From contig NZ_OX636706.1 of assembly GCF_951793255.1 (NCBI RefSeq), forward strand, positions 2,040,001 to 2,104,000: 64,000 nt of DNA. Direction: 5' to 3'. The notes under the pieces were generated by a model. It saw only the letters and a list, made by a program, of their open reading frames with translations, was not told the DNA's origin and did not search any database. A program made the translations under genes and the position numbers. The stretch's first letter is position 1; each line of letters opens with the position of its first letter. The DNA comes from Desulfovibrio piger (GTDB lineage Bacteria; Desulfobacterota; Desulfovibrionia; Desulfovibrionales; Desulfovibrionaceae). Positions 25,532 through 33,608 of the stretch are shown in pieces.

Positions 25532-26080
25532 GATGACCTCTCGTACGGAAAATGTGGGCTGTTGCGGGAACAGCGGGAAACGCGCCGGGCGCGTCGCCTC
25601 GAACCGGGAACACCGGCAGAGGACGGGCGCGTGCGTGCGGTCCGGGACCGCGACAGCACACCCCGAAAGCATATCGGGACACATTATCCAGGAAAGGTGC
25701 AGGAAAGCGGCGGGCGGGCGATGCTGGGCAGCATCCTACCTCGGAGGCATCGCCCGGAAAGGTCTTGCGCTGTCTGGGAGCCGCCAGGACCATCCGTTTC
25801 CGGCACACATGCCTGAACGCACAGATCTCCCCACGGGAGTCCGGCGCATGCGTCAACAGAAACGGATATGCATGGTGACCTCCAGCCATTGCCGCCCAAA
25901 GGCGGCGTGTTCACAATAATGTCCCAGTGTAAGAAGAAAGGAAGGCGGGGTCAATACGATGCCCCTGCATACGATAATGCCTTCTTGCCTTGGAGCGGGG
26001 AGCATGACTATAGTCTGTCCCCGTTGCCGCAAGACGGTAGCGCGGCAGGATCACTGCGGAACATATCGGGGAGGTACACC
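25532..26080. other. Divergent intergenic region, no gene recognised
   Basis: This 549-nt stretch lies between pstS and the zinc-finger gene. Short open frames exist on both strands but have no recognisable product or start signals. It must hold the divergent promoters, but none stands out by eye. Confidence 0.5.
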
Positions 26081-26347
26081 ATGGCGGTAGGCTGGGCGGG
26101 CGACAATGCCGTGCAGGATCAGATCCAGGATTCCATTGCTGACGAGGTGCGGCGGGCCAGAGCCTGTCTGCCCCGGGGCGAGAGCCGTGCTTTTTGTGAG
26201 GAATGCGGCGAACCCATCCCCGAAGCCCGGCGGCGGGCCCTGCCCGGTGTGCGGCTGTGCCTGGAATGCCAGCAGGAAGCCGACAAAGAGCAGCACGCCG
26301 TGCATCTGTACAACCGCAAAGGCAGCAAGGACAGCCAGCTGCGCTGA
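26081..26347 (+). CDS. DksA/TraR-type C4 zinc-finger protein
   Basis: The 88-residue protein has a short helical N-terminus and a C4 zinc ribbon, C39-EE-C42 and C60-LE-C63 (FCEECGEPIPEARRRALPGVRLCLECQ). This is the classic DksA/TraR finger. It lacks the long coiled coil of full DksA, so it matches TraR/YbiI-sized members that act on RNA polymerase or have unknown roles. The ATG at 26081 follows GGGGAGG; the frame upstream is open but is not supported. An EamA transporter gene follows after 26 nt. Confidence 0.9.
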   Translation: MAVGWAGDNAVQDQIQDSIADEVRRARACLPRGESRAFCEECGEPIPEARRRALPGVRLCLECQQEADKEQHAVHLYNRKGSKDSQLR

Positions 26348-26373
26348 TCCTGAGCAAGGACAAGGAAGATCGT

Positions 26374-27282
26374 ATGTCGGGCTTGTTGGCGCGTCTGCGG
26401 GCGCGCATCCCCCTGGAGGAAGGTTCCCTGGTCCTGATCACCATGATCTGGGGCGCCACCTTCATCATCATCCGCAGTGCCCTGGAAGCCACGGGGCCCT
26501 TCTTTTTCGTGGGCGTGCGTTTCGCTTTTGCCGCCCTGGCCCTGATCCTGTTCTCCCTGCCGCTGCTCAAGGACTTCACCTGGCGGGAAGTCTGGGCTGG
26601 CATGAGCATAGGCCTGTGCATCTTTGGCGGTTATGCCCTGCAGACCTGTGGCCTTCAGACCATCACGGCCAGCAAGTCGGCCTTCATCACGGCCTTCTAT
26701 GTGCCGCTGGTGCCCCTGCTGCAATGGCTGGTCATGAAGCGCCCGCCGCATTTGATGGCCTGGGTGGGCATCGCGCTGGCCTTTCCCGGCGTCCTGCTGC
26801 TGTCCGGGCCCGATGACAGCAGCGCGGGCTTTGGCTGGGGCGAGATGCTGACGGCCATCAGCGCGCTGGCCATCGCCATGGAGATCATACTCATCGGTCT
26901 GGTGGCCCGCAGCGTCAATGCCCGGCGCGTCACCATCGTGCAGGTGCTCATGGCCTCTTTGCTCAGTTTTGCCACCATGCCCCTGGTGGGCGAAAGCGTG
27001 CCGCCGCCTTCCTGGCTGGTGCTGGGCAGCGCCTTTGCCCTGGGCGTTTCCACGGCGGGCATCCAGTACGCCATCAACTGGGCGCAGAAAAAGGTCTCGC
27101 CCACCCGTGCCACGCTCATCTATTCCTGTGAACCGGTCTGGGCGGGCATCTTCGGCCGCATGGCCGGGGAACGCCTGCCGGGGCTGGCGCTGCTGGGCGG
27201 GGCCATGATCCTGGCAGGGGTGCTGGTCAGCGAGCTGAAGCCGGGCGGCCGGAAAAAGGGGAAGGACGCGGCCCGGTCCTAG
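26374..27282 (+). CDS. EamA/DMT-family transporter
   Basis: The 302-residue protein has ten predicted membrane segments in two EamA repeats, the first with MIWGATFIIIRSAL and the second ending in SCEPVWAGIFGRMAGERLPGLALLGGAMILAGVLVSEL. The short Lys/Arg-rich tail fits a cytoplasmic C-terminus. Members export amino acids or other small metabolites; the substrate here is unknown. The ATG at 26374 is preceded by AAGGAAG and lies 26 nt after the zinc-finger gene, so the two are probably co-transcribed. Confidence 0.88.
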   Translation: MSGLLARLRARIPLEEGSLVLITMIWGATFIIIRSALEATGPFFFVGVRFAFAALALILFSLPLLKDFTWREVWAGMSIGLCIFGGYALQTCGLQTITASKSAFITAFYVPLVPLLQWLVMKRPPHLMAWVGIALAFPGVLLLSGPDDSSAGFGWGEMLTAISALAIAMEIILIGLVARSVNARRVTIVQVLMASLLSFATMPLVGESVPPPSWLVLGSAFALGVSTAGIQYAINWAQKKVSPTRATLIYSCEPVWAGIFGRMAGERLPGLALLGGAMILAGVLVSELKPGGRKKGKDAARS

Positions 27283-27581
27283 CCGGATACCTGTTTTTTA
27301 GCGGGGATGCCGCTCCTGAAGGCCCGAAGGAGGCAGCAGGCTATAGCCATGCGGGACAAAAGGGGATACCATCCAGAAAGCTCGAAGTATCATACCTTCA
27401 GCCATGATGTGTTTGGACGTCCGGACCGGTCTGCTTCGCGCGCATGGGAGCAGCTGCGTGTGGTGCGGCTGCCGTACCGGTCATCGCCTTTCGGAAAGAA
27501 GACCCGGCATGGCGGGACCGGAGCCTGAGGCCCGCGCGCATGGGGGATCGCTACCGGCAATGAAGACAAGGGGGTGCACGG

Positions 27582-28592
27582 ATGCCGCATGCCTCTTTGA
27601 CAGACGATGCGAAGCAACGGAAGATCGCGGAACTGACGCGGCTTTTTTTGCATAAGCACTACTGCGAGAACGATACGGAGCTCCTGCTCTCCCATCTTGA
27701 CGATGCCTTCAGCTGGTTCGGTGCCGGGGAGCATGAGTACGCCGTCGATCCGGCGACCGTCATCAGGACGTTCCGGGCCTTCGCAGGCAGGGTGCCCCGC
27801 TGCGAGATAGGCGAAGAGCACTATGACGTCATCCGGCCCATGCCGGACCTGTTCATCTGTACGGGCATGCTCTGGGTCGCCACTGTTCTGGATTCCGGCA
27901 TCTGCCTGCGCGTTCACCAGCGCATCACCACGGTTTTCCGCTGGACGGCGCAGGGGCCCCGCTGCTGTCATCTCCACCTTTCCAACCCTTACAGCGAGAT
28001 GGACGCGAGCGACAGCGGATTTCCTGAAAAAATGGCTGAGGAGTCCCGCCGCTATCTCCGGGAGCAGATCGAGCTCCAGAAAAGGCAGATCGCCGAGCAG
28101 CACGACGTCATCGCCCAGATGTATGTGGAGGATCTTTCCACCGGGCTGTACAACAGAAACAGATACAACCAGGTCTGTGACTCCCTGTCCGGAAAGGATT
28201 GCGGCAGCTTGGGCATCGCCTATTTCGACCTGAACGGCCTGAAGAAGATCAATGACCTCCAGGGACATCAGGCCGGTGATGCCCTCATCCGTCGCACCGC
28301 GGAGTGCCTCCTCCAGGCCTTTGGCAAAAAGGCCTACCGCATAGGTGGCGACGAGTTCATCGTCATCGACCGCGAATCCGGCCGCGAAGCCTTCCATGCT
28401 TGTGTCGAGAATGCGCTCCGGGCCATGGAGGAAAGTCATATCTCCATCTCCTGCGGTATTTCCTGGCGTGCCGAGCGGGGCAATATCGACGAGCAGATCA
28501 ACGAAGCGGACAAAAAGATGTACCTTGCCAAGCGGGATTTTTACGCCTGCAAGGAGCATGACCGCAGGCACTATTGGCCGGAACAGGAATGA
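27582..28592 (+). CDS. Diguanylate cyclase with N-terminal NTF2-like domain
   Basis: The 336-residue protein has an N-terminal domain of about 135 residues resembling SnoaL/NTF2-like folds (SHLDDAFSWFGAGEHEYAVDPATVIRTFRAF). A coiled-coil linker (about 150-182, EEKQIAEQHDVIAQ-like helix) and a GGDEF domain follow. The active-site loop is intact (GGDEF at 255-259) and D216 in YFDLNGLKKIND is the metal ligand. The inhibitory RxxD site normally just upstream of GGDEF is absent because that loop is short, so product inhibition is not expected. It makes c-di-GMP in the cytoplasm, as no membrane segment is present. Confidence 0.88.
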   Translation: MPHASLTDDAKQRKIAELTRLFLHKHYCENDTELLLSHLDDAFSWFGAGEHEYAVDPATVIRTFRAFAGRVPRCEIGEEHYDVIRPMPDLFICTGMLWVATVLDSGICLRVHQRITTVFRWTAQGPRCCHLHLSNPYSEMDASDSGFPEKMAEESRRYLREQIELQKRQIAEQHDVIAQMYVEDLSTGLYNRNRYNQVCDSLSGKDCGSLGIAYFDLNGLKKINDLQGHQAGDALIRRTAECLLQAFGKKAYRIGGDEFIVIDRESGREAFHACVENALRAMEESHISISCGISWRAERGNIDEQINEADKKMYLAKRDFYACKEHDRRHYWPEQE

Positions 28593-28763
28593 CCGGCGCT
28601 CCCTGTGTTTTGCCCGTAGGGCAGGGCCGGCGGGGGAGGAGGACTGCTCGCCTTTTCCAGGGCGGTGAAAGCATCTTTTCCGGCATCCTTTCACTTTTTT
28701 GAAAAATTCTTTTGCTAAACGCTTGACTCCGTGAGCTGTTTTCTATACATAGCTTCTCACGAC

Positions 28764-28840
28764 GCGCTCGTAGCTCAGCTGGATAGAGCAACAGGCTACG
28801 AACCTGTAGGCCAGGAGTTCGAATCTCTTCGGGCGCACCA
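28764..28840 (+). tRNA. tRNA-Arg (anticodon ACG)
   Basis: A 77-nt cloverleaf: acceptor GCGCTCG pairs with CGGGCGC (one G-U), followed by an encoded CCA. The anticodon stem ACAGG/CCTGT encloses loop CTACGAA, giving anticodon ACG. The T arm has GTTCGAATC. It reads CGN arginine codons after deamination of A34 to inosine. Confidence 0.97.
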
Positions 28841-28850
28841 TGCAAATTCA

Positions 28851-28879
28851 GGCGATCAGTTTTACTGGTCGCCTTTTTT
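28851..28879 (+). terminator. Terminator of tRNA-Arg
   Basis: GGCGATCAGT pairs with ACTGGTCGCC (one G-U) around a 3-nt loop and is followed by six T residues, 10 nt after the tRNA. Confidence 0.88.
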
Positions 28880-29104
28880 GCTATGTACAGTGGCATTTCG
28901 AAAGGCCTGCATCAGTGTATCTGTCCTCCCTCTTGCGGCGTACTGCAAAGCAGCGCCGGGATCTCCTGCCGGGTCTCTTTTCAGGCCGCAGGCTCTATGC
29001 TACAAGGCGGACATCGGCCCGGGCCTGCGTTCCCAGACAGGTCCGGCCGTTCGGCCCAGCCCCCCGTAACGTGCATACGCACATCCCAAGGAGGAAAACA
29101 GCCC

Positions 29105-29278
29105 ATGGAAAACAAAGTTCTGGAAGTCCTGGTCAATGCCGGAAAGCCCCTGCGTCCTGGCGACATCGCCAAGGAACTGGGAGTGGATTCCAAGGAAGTC
29201 AGCAAGGCCATTGCCGAACTGAAGAAGGAAGGCAAGGTCATGTCGCCCAAGCGTTGTTATTACGCTCCGGCGGAATAA
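29105..29278 (+). CDS. Small winged-helix DNA-binding protein
   Basis: The 57-residue protein is essentially one winged helix-turn-helix: VLEVLVNAGKPLRPGDIAKELG, recognition helix VDSKEVSKAIAELKKEG, and a wing KVMSPKRCYYAP. It resembles MarR/Lrp-type minimal helix-turn-helix proteins. A strong site AAGGAGGAAA precedes the ATG, arguing for high expression. It is monocistronic between two terminators. Target genes are unknown. Confidence 0.85.
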   Translation: MENKVLEVLVNAGKPLRPGDIAKELGVDSKEVSKAIAELKKEGKVMSPKRCYYAPAE

Positions 29279-29301
29279 TCCTCGCAGCAACGAGTATGGA
29301 A

Positions 29302-29336
29302 AAGGGCGGGCCCGCAAGGGTCCGCCCTTCGTTATT
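29302..29336 (+). terminator. Terminator of the winged-helix gene
   Basis: AAGGGCGGGCC pairs with GGTCCGCCCTT (one G-U) around a 6-nt loop. The original T tract now runs CGTTATTA before the IS200-type element starts at 29339. Confidence 0.75.
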
Positions 29337-29576
29337 ATGGGCTTTAGCCTGTTGAGCGCCTGACAGGCGCGAAACAAAAAACCACCCGCTATGCGGGTGG
29401 AGACAATACGTTATACACACAAAAACACCTTTCCGCTACGATGAAGTTGTTCAAGCCCATCGCAACATTAACGGAAAGGTGTTTTTGTTATGGGAACCAA
29501 GGCTCATAGCCTAGCGCATACGAAATGGTTGTGCAAGTATCATATCGTCTTTACTCCAAAATATAGAAGAAAAATA

Positions 29577-29593
29577 GAAGTCATTTCATAATT
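29577..29593 (+). repeat. Left terminal inverted repeat of the IS5-type element
   Basis: GAAGTCATTTCATAATT matches the right end in 16 of 17 positions and directly follows the duplicated TA. Confidence 0.92.
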
Positions 29594-29629
29594 CTGGAGA
29601 AAATTTAAGGTTTCGGTTAGTCTCAAAAA

Positions 29630-30441
29630 ATGAGCAAAGCCGAAATGCTAACTGATGATCAATGGTCTGTCCTGGAACCTCTTTTTCAGAAAGAGCGCAC
29701 AGGCGCAGGACGTCCACAAATTCATTCTGACAGAGAAGTTTTAAATGGCGTCCTCTGGGTCTTGCGTACAGGCGCGGCATGGGCGGACTTACCGGACAGG
29801 TTTCCATCTTCCGCAACTTGCTATCGGAGATTCAGCAAATGGGTAAAAGATGGAAGGCTTCGAAAAATTCTGGAGTCTCTGGCCCGGCATCTTGAAGATA
29901 ATGGCCTGATAAATCTGGAAGAATGCTTCATTGACGGCACATTCGTTGTCGCAAAAAAAGGGGCCCAAAAGTGGGAAAGACCAAGCGGGGCAAAGGTACG
30001 AAGCTCATGGTTATTGCTGACGCTTCTGGTTTACCTATCGCCGTGTACACGGATTCTGCTAACCCTCATGAAGTCAGACTTGTCCAGGCTACAATCAATG
30101 AAATTGTCACGTTGGGACGACCCCGAAGAATTATTGGGGATCGTGCCTATGACAGCGATCCGCTTGATGAAGCCCTTGCTTCTCAGGGAATTGAACTCAT
30201 CGCGCCGCACCGCAAGAATCGTAAAAAGCCGGCGACGCAAGACGGACGGCTCTTGCGCCGTTACAAAAGAAGATGGAAAATTGAACGCCTTTTTGCGTGG
30301 CTTAACAAATTTAAAAAGGCAATAACTCGTTGGGAAAGGTGCGTTGAACGTTTTACGGCTCTTGTCCACCTTGCTTTTTCTATGATTTTATTGTCCCACT
30401 CAGGGAGGGGTAAAACCCCCACCTTTAGGTGGCGGCTTTAG
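29630..30441 (+). CDS. IS5-family transposase, two frames joined by probable -1 frameshift
   Basis: The first frame starts at ATG 29630 (MSKAEMLTDDQWSVLEPLF...) and holds the N-terminal part and the first catalytic Asp in CFIDGTF. The second frame holds the second Asp in RRIIGDRAYDSD and the Glu in RRWKIERLFAWL. An A7 run at 29953-29959 (A AAA AAA in the first frame) is a good -1 slippery site; slipping there joins the two frames in the expected order (VVAKK-RGPKVGKTKRGKG). The natural C-terminus near FSMILL is replaced by about 17 residues read from the inserted IS200-type element, so activity of this copy is uncertain. Confidence 0.85.
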
Positions 30442-30464
30442 CGTTTCTTTTGTAGTCTGTGGGC

Positions 30465-30893
30465 ATGAGCAATTATCGTAAAGGCTCCCACAGTGTTTTT
30501 TCAATTCACCTGCACCTGGTCTGGATAACCAAGTACAGGAAAAAGATTTTGTCAGGCGACATCGCCCAGAGAGCCAGGTCGCTGATACGCGGCATCTGTG
30601 AAAAGCATCAGGTGGAAATTCTCAAAGGACATATAGCACCCGACCATATCCATCTTTTCGTTTCGATTTCACCAAGCCTTGCTGTGAGCAAGTTGATGCA
30701 ACAACTGAAAGGCCGAACCGCGCATGCCATGATAAATGAATTTCCATTGTTGCGCCGCCAGTACTGGGGACGTCATATGTGGGCGCGTGGCTATTTCTGT
30801 TGCAGCAGTGGCAATGTGACCGATGAGGTCATTAAGCAATACATCACGCAACAGGAAGATGCAGATGAAACCTTCCGAATTGAGGGGGAATGA
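30465..30893 (+). CDS. tnpA: IS200-type Y1 (HUH) transposase, second family member
   Basis: The 142-residue protein has the HUH motif H61-I-H63 (PDHIHLFV) and catalytic Tyr126 in VIKQYITQQ, so it is a TnpA of the same superfamily as that at 1483 but clearly diverged from it. The frame is intact. ATG at 30465 gives the usual TnpA start (MSNYRKGSHSVFS); a GTG two codons upstream is also possible. No tnpB accompanies it. Confidence 0.93.
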   Translation: MSNYRKGSHSVFSIHLHLVWITKYRKKILSGDIAQRARSLIRGICEKHQVEILKGHIAPDHIHLFVSISPSLAVSKLMQQLKGRTAHAMINEFPLLRRQYWGRHMWARGYFCCSSGNVTDEVIKQYITQQEDADETFRIEGE

Positions 30894-30899
30894 CTTCAG

Positions 30900-30982
30900 C
30901 CTGCTTCAGCAGGGGCCATACCGGCTTTAGCCGGAACGCGACTTTAGTCGCCACGGTGAATCCACCGGCTTTAGCCGGTGGA
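30900..30982. repeat. Array of four small hairpins with TTYA loops
   Basis: Four consecutive perfect hairpins follow the transposase: CCTGC-TTCA-GCAGG at 30900, CCGGC-TTTA-GCCGG at 30921, GCGAC-TTTA-GTCGC at 30938, and a 9-bp stem TCCACCGGC-TTTA-GCCGGTGGA at 30961. All have 4-nt loops of the form TTCA or TTTA. The left end carries another (CCACC-TTTA-GGTGG at 30419). The last is probably the right-end recognition hairpin. Confidence 0.85.
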
Positions 30983-31017
30983 GTGTTCAATGAGAAGAGT
31001 TATAAAAATTGCCCATT

Positions 31018-31034
31018 AATTATGAAATGAGTTC
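31018..31034 (-). repeat. Right terminal inverted repeat of the IS5-type element
   Basis: The sequence is the complement of the left repeat with one mismatch and directly precedes the second copy of the TA duplication. Confidence 0.92.
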
Positions 31035-31551
31035 TAATCTTCGCACAGCTCCGTGAAAGTATAAAAGAAATTCTGCAATGCCTCTGCAAATATAAAGGGG
31101 TTGAGATTCTGGAAGGGCATCTGATGCCGGATCATGTCCACATGCTGGTGTCCATTCCTCCTAAAATCAGTGTGGCAAATTTCATGGGCTACCTGAAAGG
31201 GAAAAGTTCGTTGATGATATTCGATAAGCACGCAAACCTTAAATATAAGTTTGGCAACAGAAAATTTTGGGCCGAAGGATATTATGTCAGTACGGTGGGG
31301 CTTAATGAGGCAACGATCAAAAAATATATCCAGGATCAGGAACGTCACGACATTATGAGAGACAAGCTGACATCACGCGAATATCAAGACCCCTTTAAGG
31401 GGTAGCCAAGGCGGCAAGGGCACTGGGCTTGAACAGCGTGAAAGCCAGCGTCTTTAGGCGCAGCCGGTAACAGGCCCTTACAGGGCCAGAGCAAACCACC
31501 CGCTTTGCGGGTGGTTCTGATTCACTTCCCCGGCCGCAAGGGGCTGCAAGA

Positions 31552-32373
31552 CTAGGCGTTGATGCCGTCCTCCTTGCGCCAGCTGGCCAGCTGGGAGCCG
31601 ATGAAATCGCAGATGAAGGCCTGCTCCTCGCGGCCGTTGCCGTGGATATCCATGGGCGCGGCGAACTTGTAGCGCACCGGCAGGCCGCTTTTGATGGGGC
31701 CCAGCTCCTTGAGCTTTTTCCCCGTGCCCCAGGCATCGGTCTTGAGAGCCAGCGGCACCACGGGCACACCGGCCTTGCGGGCCAGCTTGACCCCGATGGT
31801 GTTGAAGTGCTGGGGATCGAAATCCGGGGTGCGGGTGCTCTGGGGAAAGACGATGATGGAGATGCCTTTCTTCAGGCGTTCCACCCCGCCTTCCAGGACG
31901 GCCGTCAGGTCTTCGCGGGGATTGGTGCGGCCCACAACGATGGGATCGCGGGAGCGCATGACGGCCCCGAAGAAGGGCAGGGTGACCAGGCTTTTTTTCA
32001 TCACGAACGTCACGGCACGGTGGGGCCGGATGATGCCGGGCAGCATGAAGGTCTCCAGCGTGCTCATGTGGTTGGCCACGAAGACGCAGGGGCCGCGCGT
32101 GGCCGAGATGTTCTCCATGCCTTCGATGCTCACCGGGCAGCCCACGCGCTCGATGAGTTCCGTCACACGCAGGCTGGCGTGGACCCAGGCGCTGTCGTCA
32201 CACAGGCCTTTGGCGGCCCTGCGGCACAGCCAGAACACGGGGCCCGCCAGCAGGCTGCTGTAGAATCTCAGGGCCGGGAAACGGGCAGGGGCGCCCAGCT
32301 GCGGGGCCGTGCTGACATAGGTGGAAAGATCGCCGAACGGGGCCTCGACGACCCCTTCTTGATACTGTTGCAT
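31552..32373 (-). CDS. 1-acyl-sn-glycerol-3-phosphate acyltransferase-like protein (PlsC family)
   Basis: The 273-residue protein has the acyltransferase fold used in phosphatidic acid synthesis. The catalytic block is NHMSTLE: His102 is present, and the usual Asp of the HX4D motif is Glu107. The second block, usually FPEGTRS, reads F176-PQST-R181. These changes suggest a subfamily with a different acyl acceptor or donor, although the fold assignment is clear. A hydrophobic patch at residues 38-52 may associate with the membrane. It overlaps the rarA stop by 1 nt and is last in a four-gene operon. Confidence 0.87.
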   Translation of the reverse strand: MQQYQEGVVEAPFGDLSTYVSTAPQLGAPARFPALRFYSSLLAGPVFWLCRRAAKGLCDDSAWVHASLRVTELIERVGCPVSIEGMENISATRGPCVFVANHMSTLETFMLPGIIRPHRAVTFVMKKSLVTLPFFGAVMRSRDPIVVGRTNPREDLTAVLEGGVERLKKGISIIVFPQSTRTPDFDPQHFNTIGVKLARKAGVPVVPLALKTDAWGTGKKLKELGPIKSGLPVRYKFAAPMDIHGNGREEQAFICDFIGSQLASWRKEDGINA

Positions 32374-33599
32374 CAGGATTCTTCCGTTTTTCTGATTTTA
32401 TGGATCTTGCGCCACCACTGGCTCAGGCGGGCTTCGTCGCCCATGTCGCGGGGCTGGTAAAAGCGGCGTCCCACGAGCTCGGCGGGCAGGTAATCCTGTT
32501 CCACCCAGCCGTCAGGGTAGTTGTGGGGATATTTGTATTCCTTGCCGTAGCCCCATTCCTTTTGCAACTGCGTACTGGCGTTGCGCAGATGCAGGGGCAC
32601 GGGCCGCGCTCCGTTGTATTTGACTTCGCGGGCGGCGGTCAGGTAGGCGGCGTAGCTGCTGTTGCTCTTGCGGGCCAGGGCCAGGTAGACCACCGTCTCG
32701 GCCAGCGGGATGAAGCCTTCGGGCATGCCCACGAATTCCACGGCCTGCTGGCAGGAGACGGCCAGGGGCAGGGCATTGGGATCGGCCAGGCCCACATCCT
32801 CCGAAGCGGAAAGGATGAGGCGGCGGCAGATGAAGCGCGGGTCCTCGCCGCCTTCCAGCAGGCAGGCCAGATAGTAGAGGGCCGCGTCGGGATCGCTGCC
32901 GCGGATGGATTTGATGAGGGCCGAGGCCAGCTCGTAATGGCTGTCACCGTCCTTGTCATGGCGCATCATGACTTCGGGCAGGGCGGACTTGAGCTGCTCG
33001 GGCTCGCGCATCTCCTCGGGCAGGGAAGCGGCGTACTCCACCAGATTGAGCAGGGTACGGGCATCCCCGTGGGCCGCGGCGGTGATGATGTCCAGCACCT
33101 CGTCGCTAAGCGTCACGCCCGTCTGTTCGGCGCCGCGCCGGGCCAGCTCCATCAGTTCCGAGCGCCCCAGGGGGCGCAGGCGCAGCACGTGCAGGCGCGA
33201 GAGCAGCTGCCGGGTGACGCTGAACGACGGGTTCTCCGTCGTGGTGGCCAGCAGGGTCAGCTCGCCCGATTCCACCAACGGCAGGAAAAAGTCCTGCTGC
33301 GCCTTGGAAAAGCGGTGCAGCTCGTCGAGTACCAGGATCTCGATGCCGTTGAGGGAGCGGCGCAGGTGCTGCAAGCCTGCCTCCGGCGCGCTGAGACGCA
33401 GATAGGGACGCTTGCGGGAACGCGCCAGCAGCAGGGCCAGCGTGGACTTGCCGCAGCCCGGCGGGCCGAAAAACAGCAGGCTGGGCAGGCGCTCCGCCGC
33501 CATGAGCGACTTGAGGCGGCTTGCCAGATGGCTCTGCCCGAGAAAAAGATCGGGATCGTCGGGGCGCATGCGCTCCGGCAGGGGCTTTTGTGCGGTCAT
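32373..33599 (-). CDS. rarA: Replication-associated recombination protein A (AAA+ ATPase)
   Basis: The 408-residue clamp-loader-like AAA+ protein has Walker A G45-PPGCGKST and Walker B ILVLDELHRF (D92-E93). Sensor residues lie around TTTENPSF, and a C-terminal MgsA-type domain follows (ISSASRDVGLAD-like segment at about 255, ending GWVEQDYLP). RarA acts at stalled replication forks. Length is slightly shorter than E. coli RarA. It lies 9 nt behind rsmE. Confidence 0.95.
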   Translation of the reverse strand: MTAQKPLPERMRPDDPDLFLGQSHLASRLKSLMAAERLPSLLFFGPPGCGKSTLALLLARSRKRPYLRLSAPEAGLQHLRRSLNGIEILVLDELHRFSKAQQDFFLPLVESGELTLLATTTENPSFSVTRQLLSRLHVLRLRPLGRSELMELARRGAEQTGVTLSDEVLDIITAAAHGDARTLLNLVEYAASLPEEMREPEQLKSALPEVMMRHDKDGDSHYELASALIKSIRGSDPDAALYYLACLLEGGEDPRFICRRLILSASEDVGLADPNALPLAVSCQQAVEFVGMPEGFIPLAETVVYLALARKSNSSYAAYLTAAREVKYNGARPVPLHLRNASTQLQKEWGYGKEYKYPHNYPDGWVEQDYLPAELVGRRFYQPRDMGDEARLSQWWRKIHKIRKTEES

Positions 33600-33608
33600 G
33601 GCTGTCCT

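Larger units (their letters stand above)
30400..30995 (+). mobile_element. Second type of IS200/IS605 element, nested in the IS5-type element
   Basis: It contains a TnpA gene distinct from that at 1483. Hairpins flank it: GGGG/CCCC and CCACC-TTTA-GGTGG on the left, and a series of hairpins ending in the 9-bp stem TCCACCGGC/GCCGGTGGA on the right. It interrupts the 3' end of the IS5-type transposase. With no empty site to compare, the borders are accurate only to about 10 bases. Confidence 0.8.
29577..31034 (+). mobile_element. IS5-family (IS427-like) element, itself containing a second IS200-type element
   Basis: Terminal inverted repeats of 17 bp match at 16 positions: GAAGTCATTTCATAATT at the left end, and the complement of AATTATGAAATGAGTTC at the right. 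The target TA is duplicated (29575-29576 and 31035-31036), shown directly by comparison with the empty site in the intact IS200 copy. A two-frame DDE transposase and the TA duplication fit the IS427 group of IS5. Its 3' part is interrupted by an IS200-type element between about 30400 and 30995. Confidence 0.93.
29490..31405 (+). pseudogene. tnpA: IS200-type transposase gene disrupted by insertion
   Basis: Codons 1 to about 29 lie at 29490-29576 and the rest at 31035-31405. An IS5-type element interrupts the frame shortly before the residues that equal FAQLRESIKE in the intact copy. The HUH and Tyr motifs survive in the 3' fragment but lack a start. The element could still move if TnpA is supplied by the intact copy. 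Confidence 0.93.
29339..31522 (+). mobile_element. IS200/IS605 element, second copy, interrupted by a nested insertion
   Basis: The ends match the intact copy at 1332-2055. Total length is 2184 bp. Removing the 1458-bp insertion at 29577-31034 and one copy of the 2-bp target duplication leaves 724 bp, the length of the intact copy. The two copies look identical by eye in the parts compared, so transposition was recent. Like the first copy it follows a hairpin terminator and the sequence TTAT. Confidence 0.93.

Noticed and set aside
27283..27581. Possible c-di-GMP riboswitch before the diguanylate cyclase gene
   Set aside because: I could not find the conserved GEMM core or its two paired helices in this stretch.
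30900..30982. Possible CRISPR array
   Set aside because: The units are hairpins with different stems and irregular spacing, not direct repeats with spacers, and no cas gene is present.
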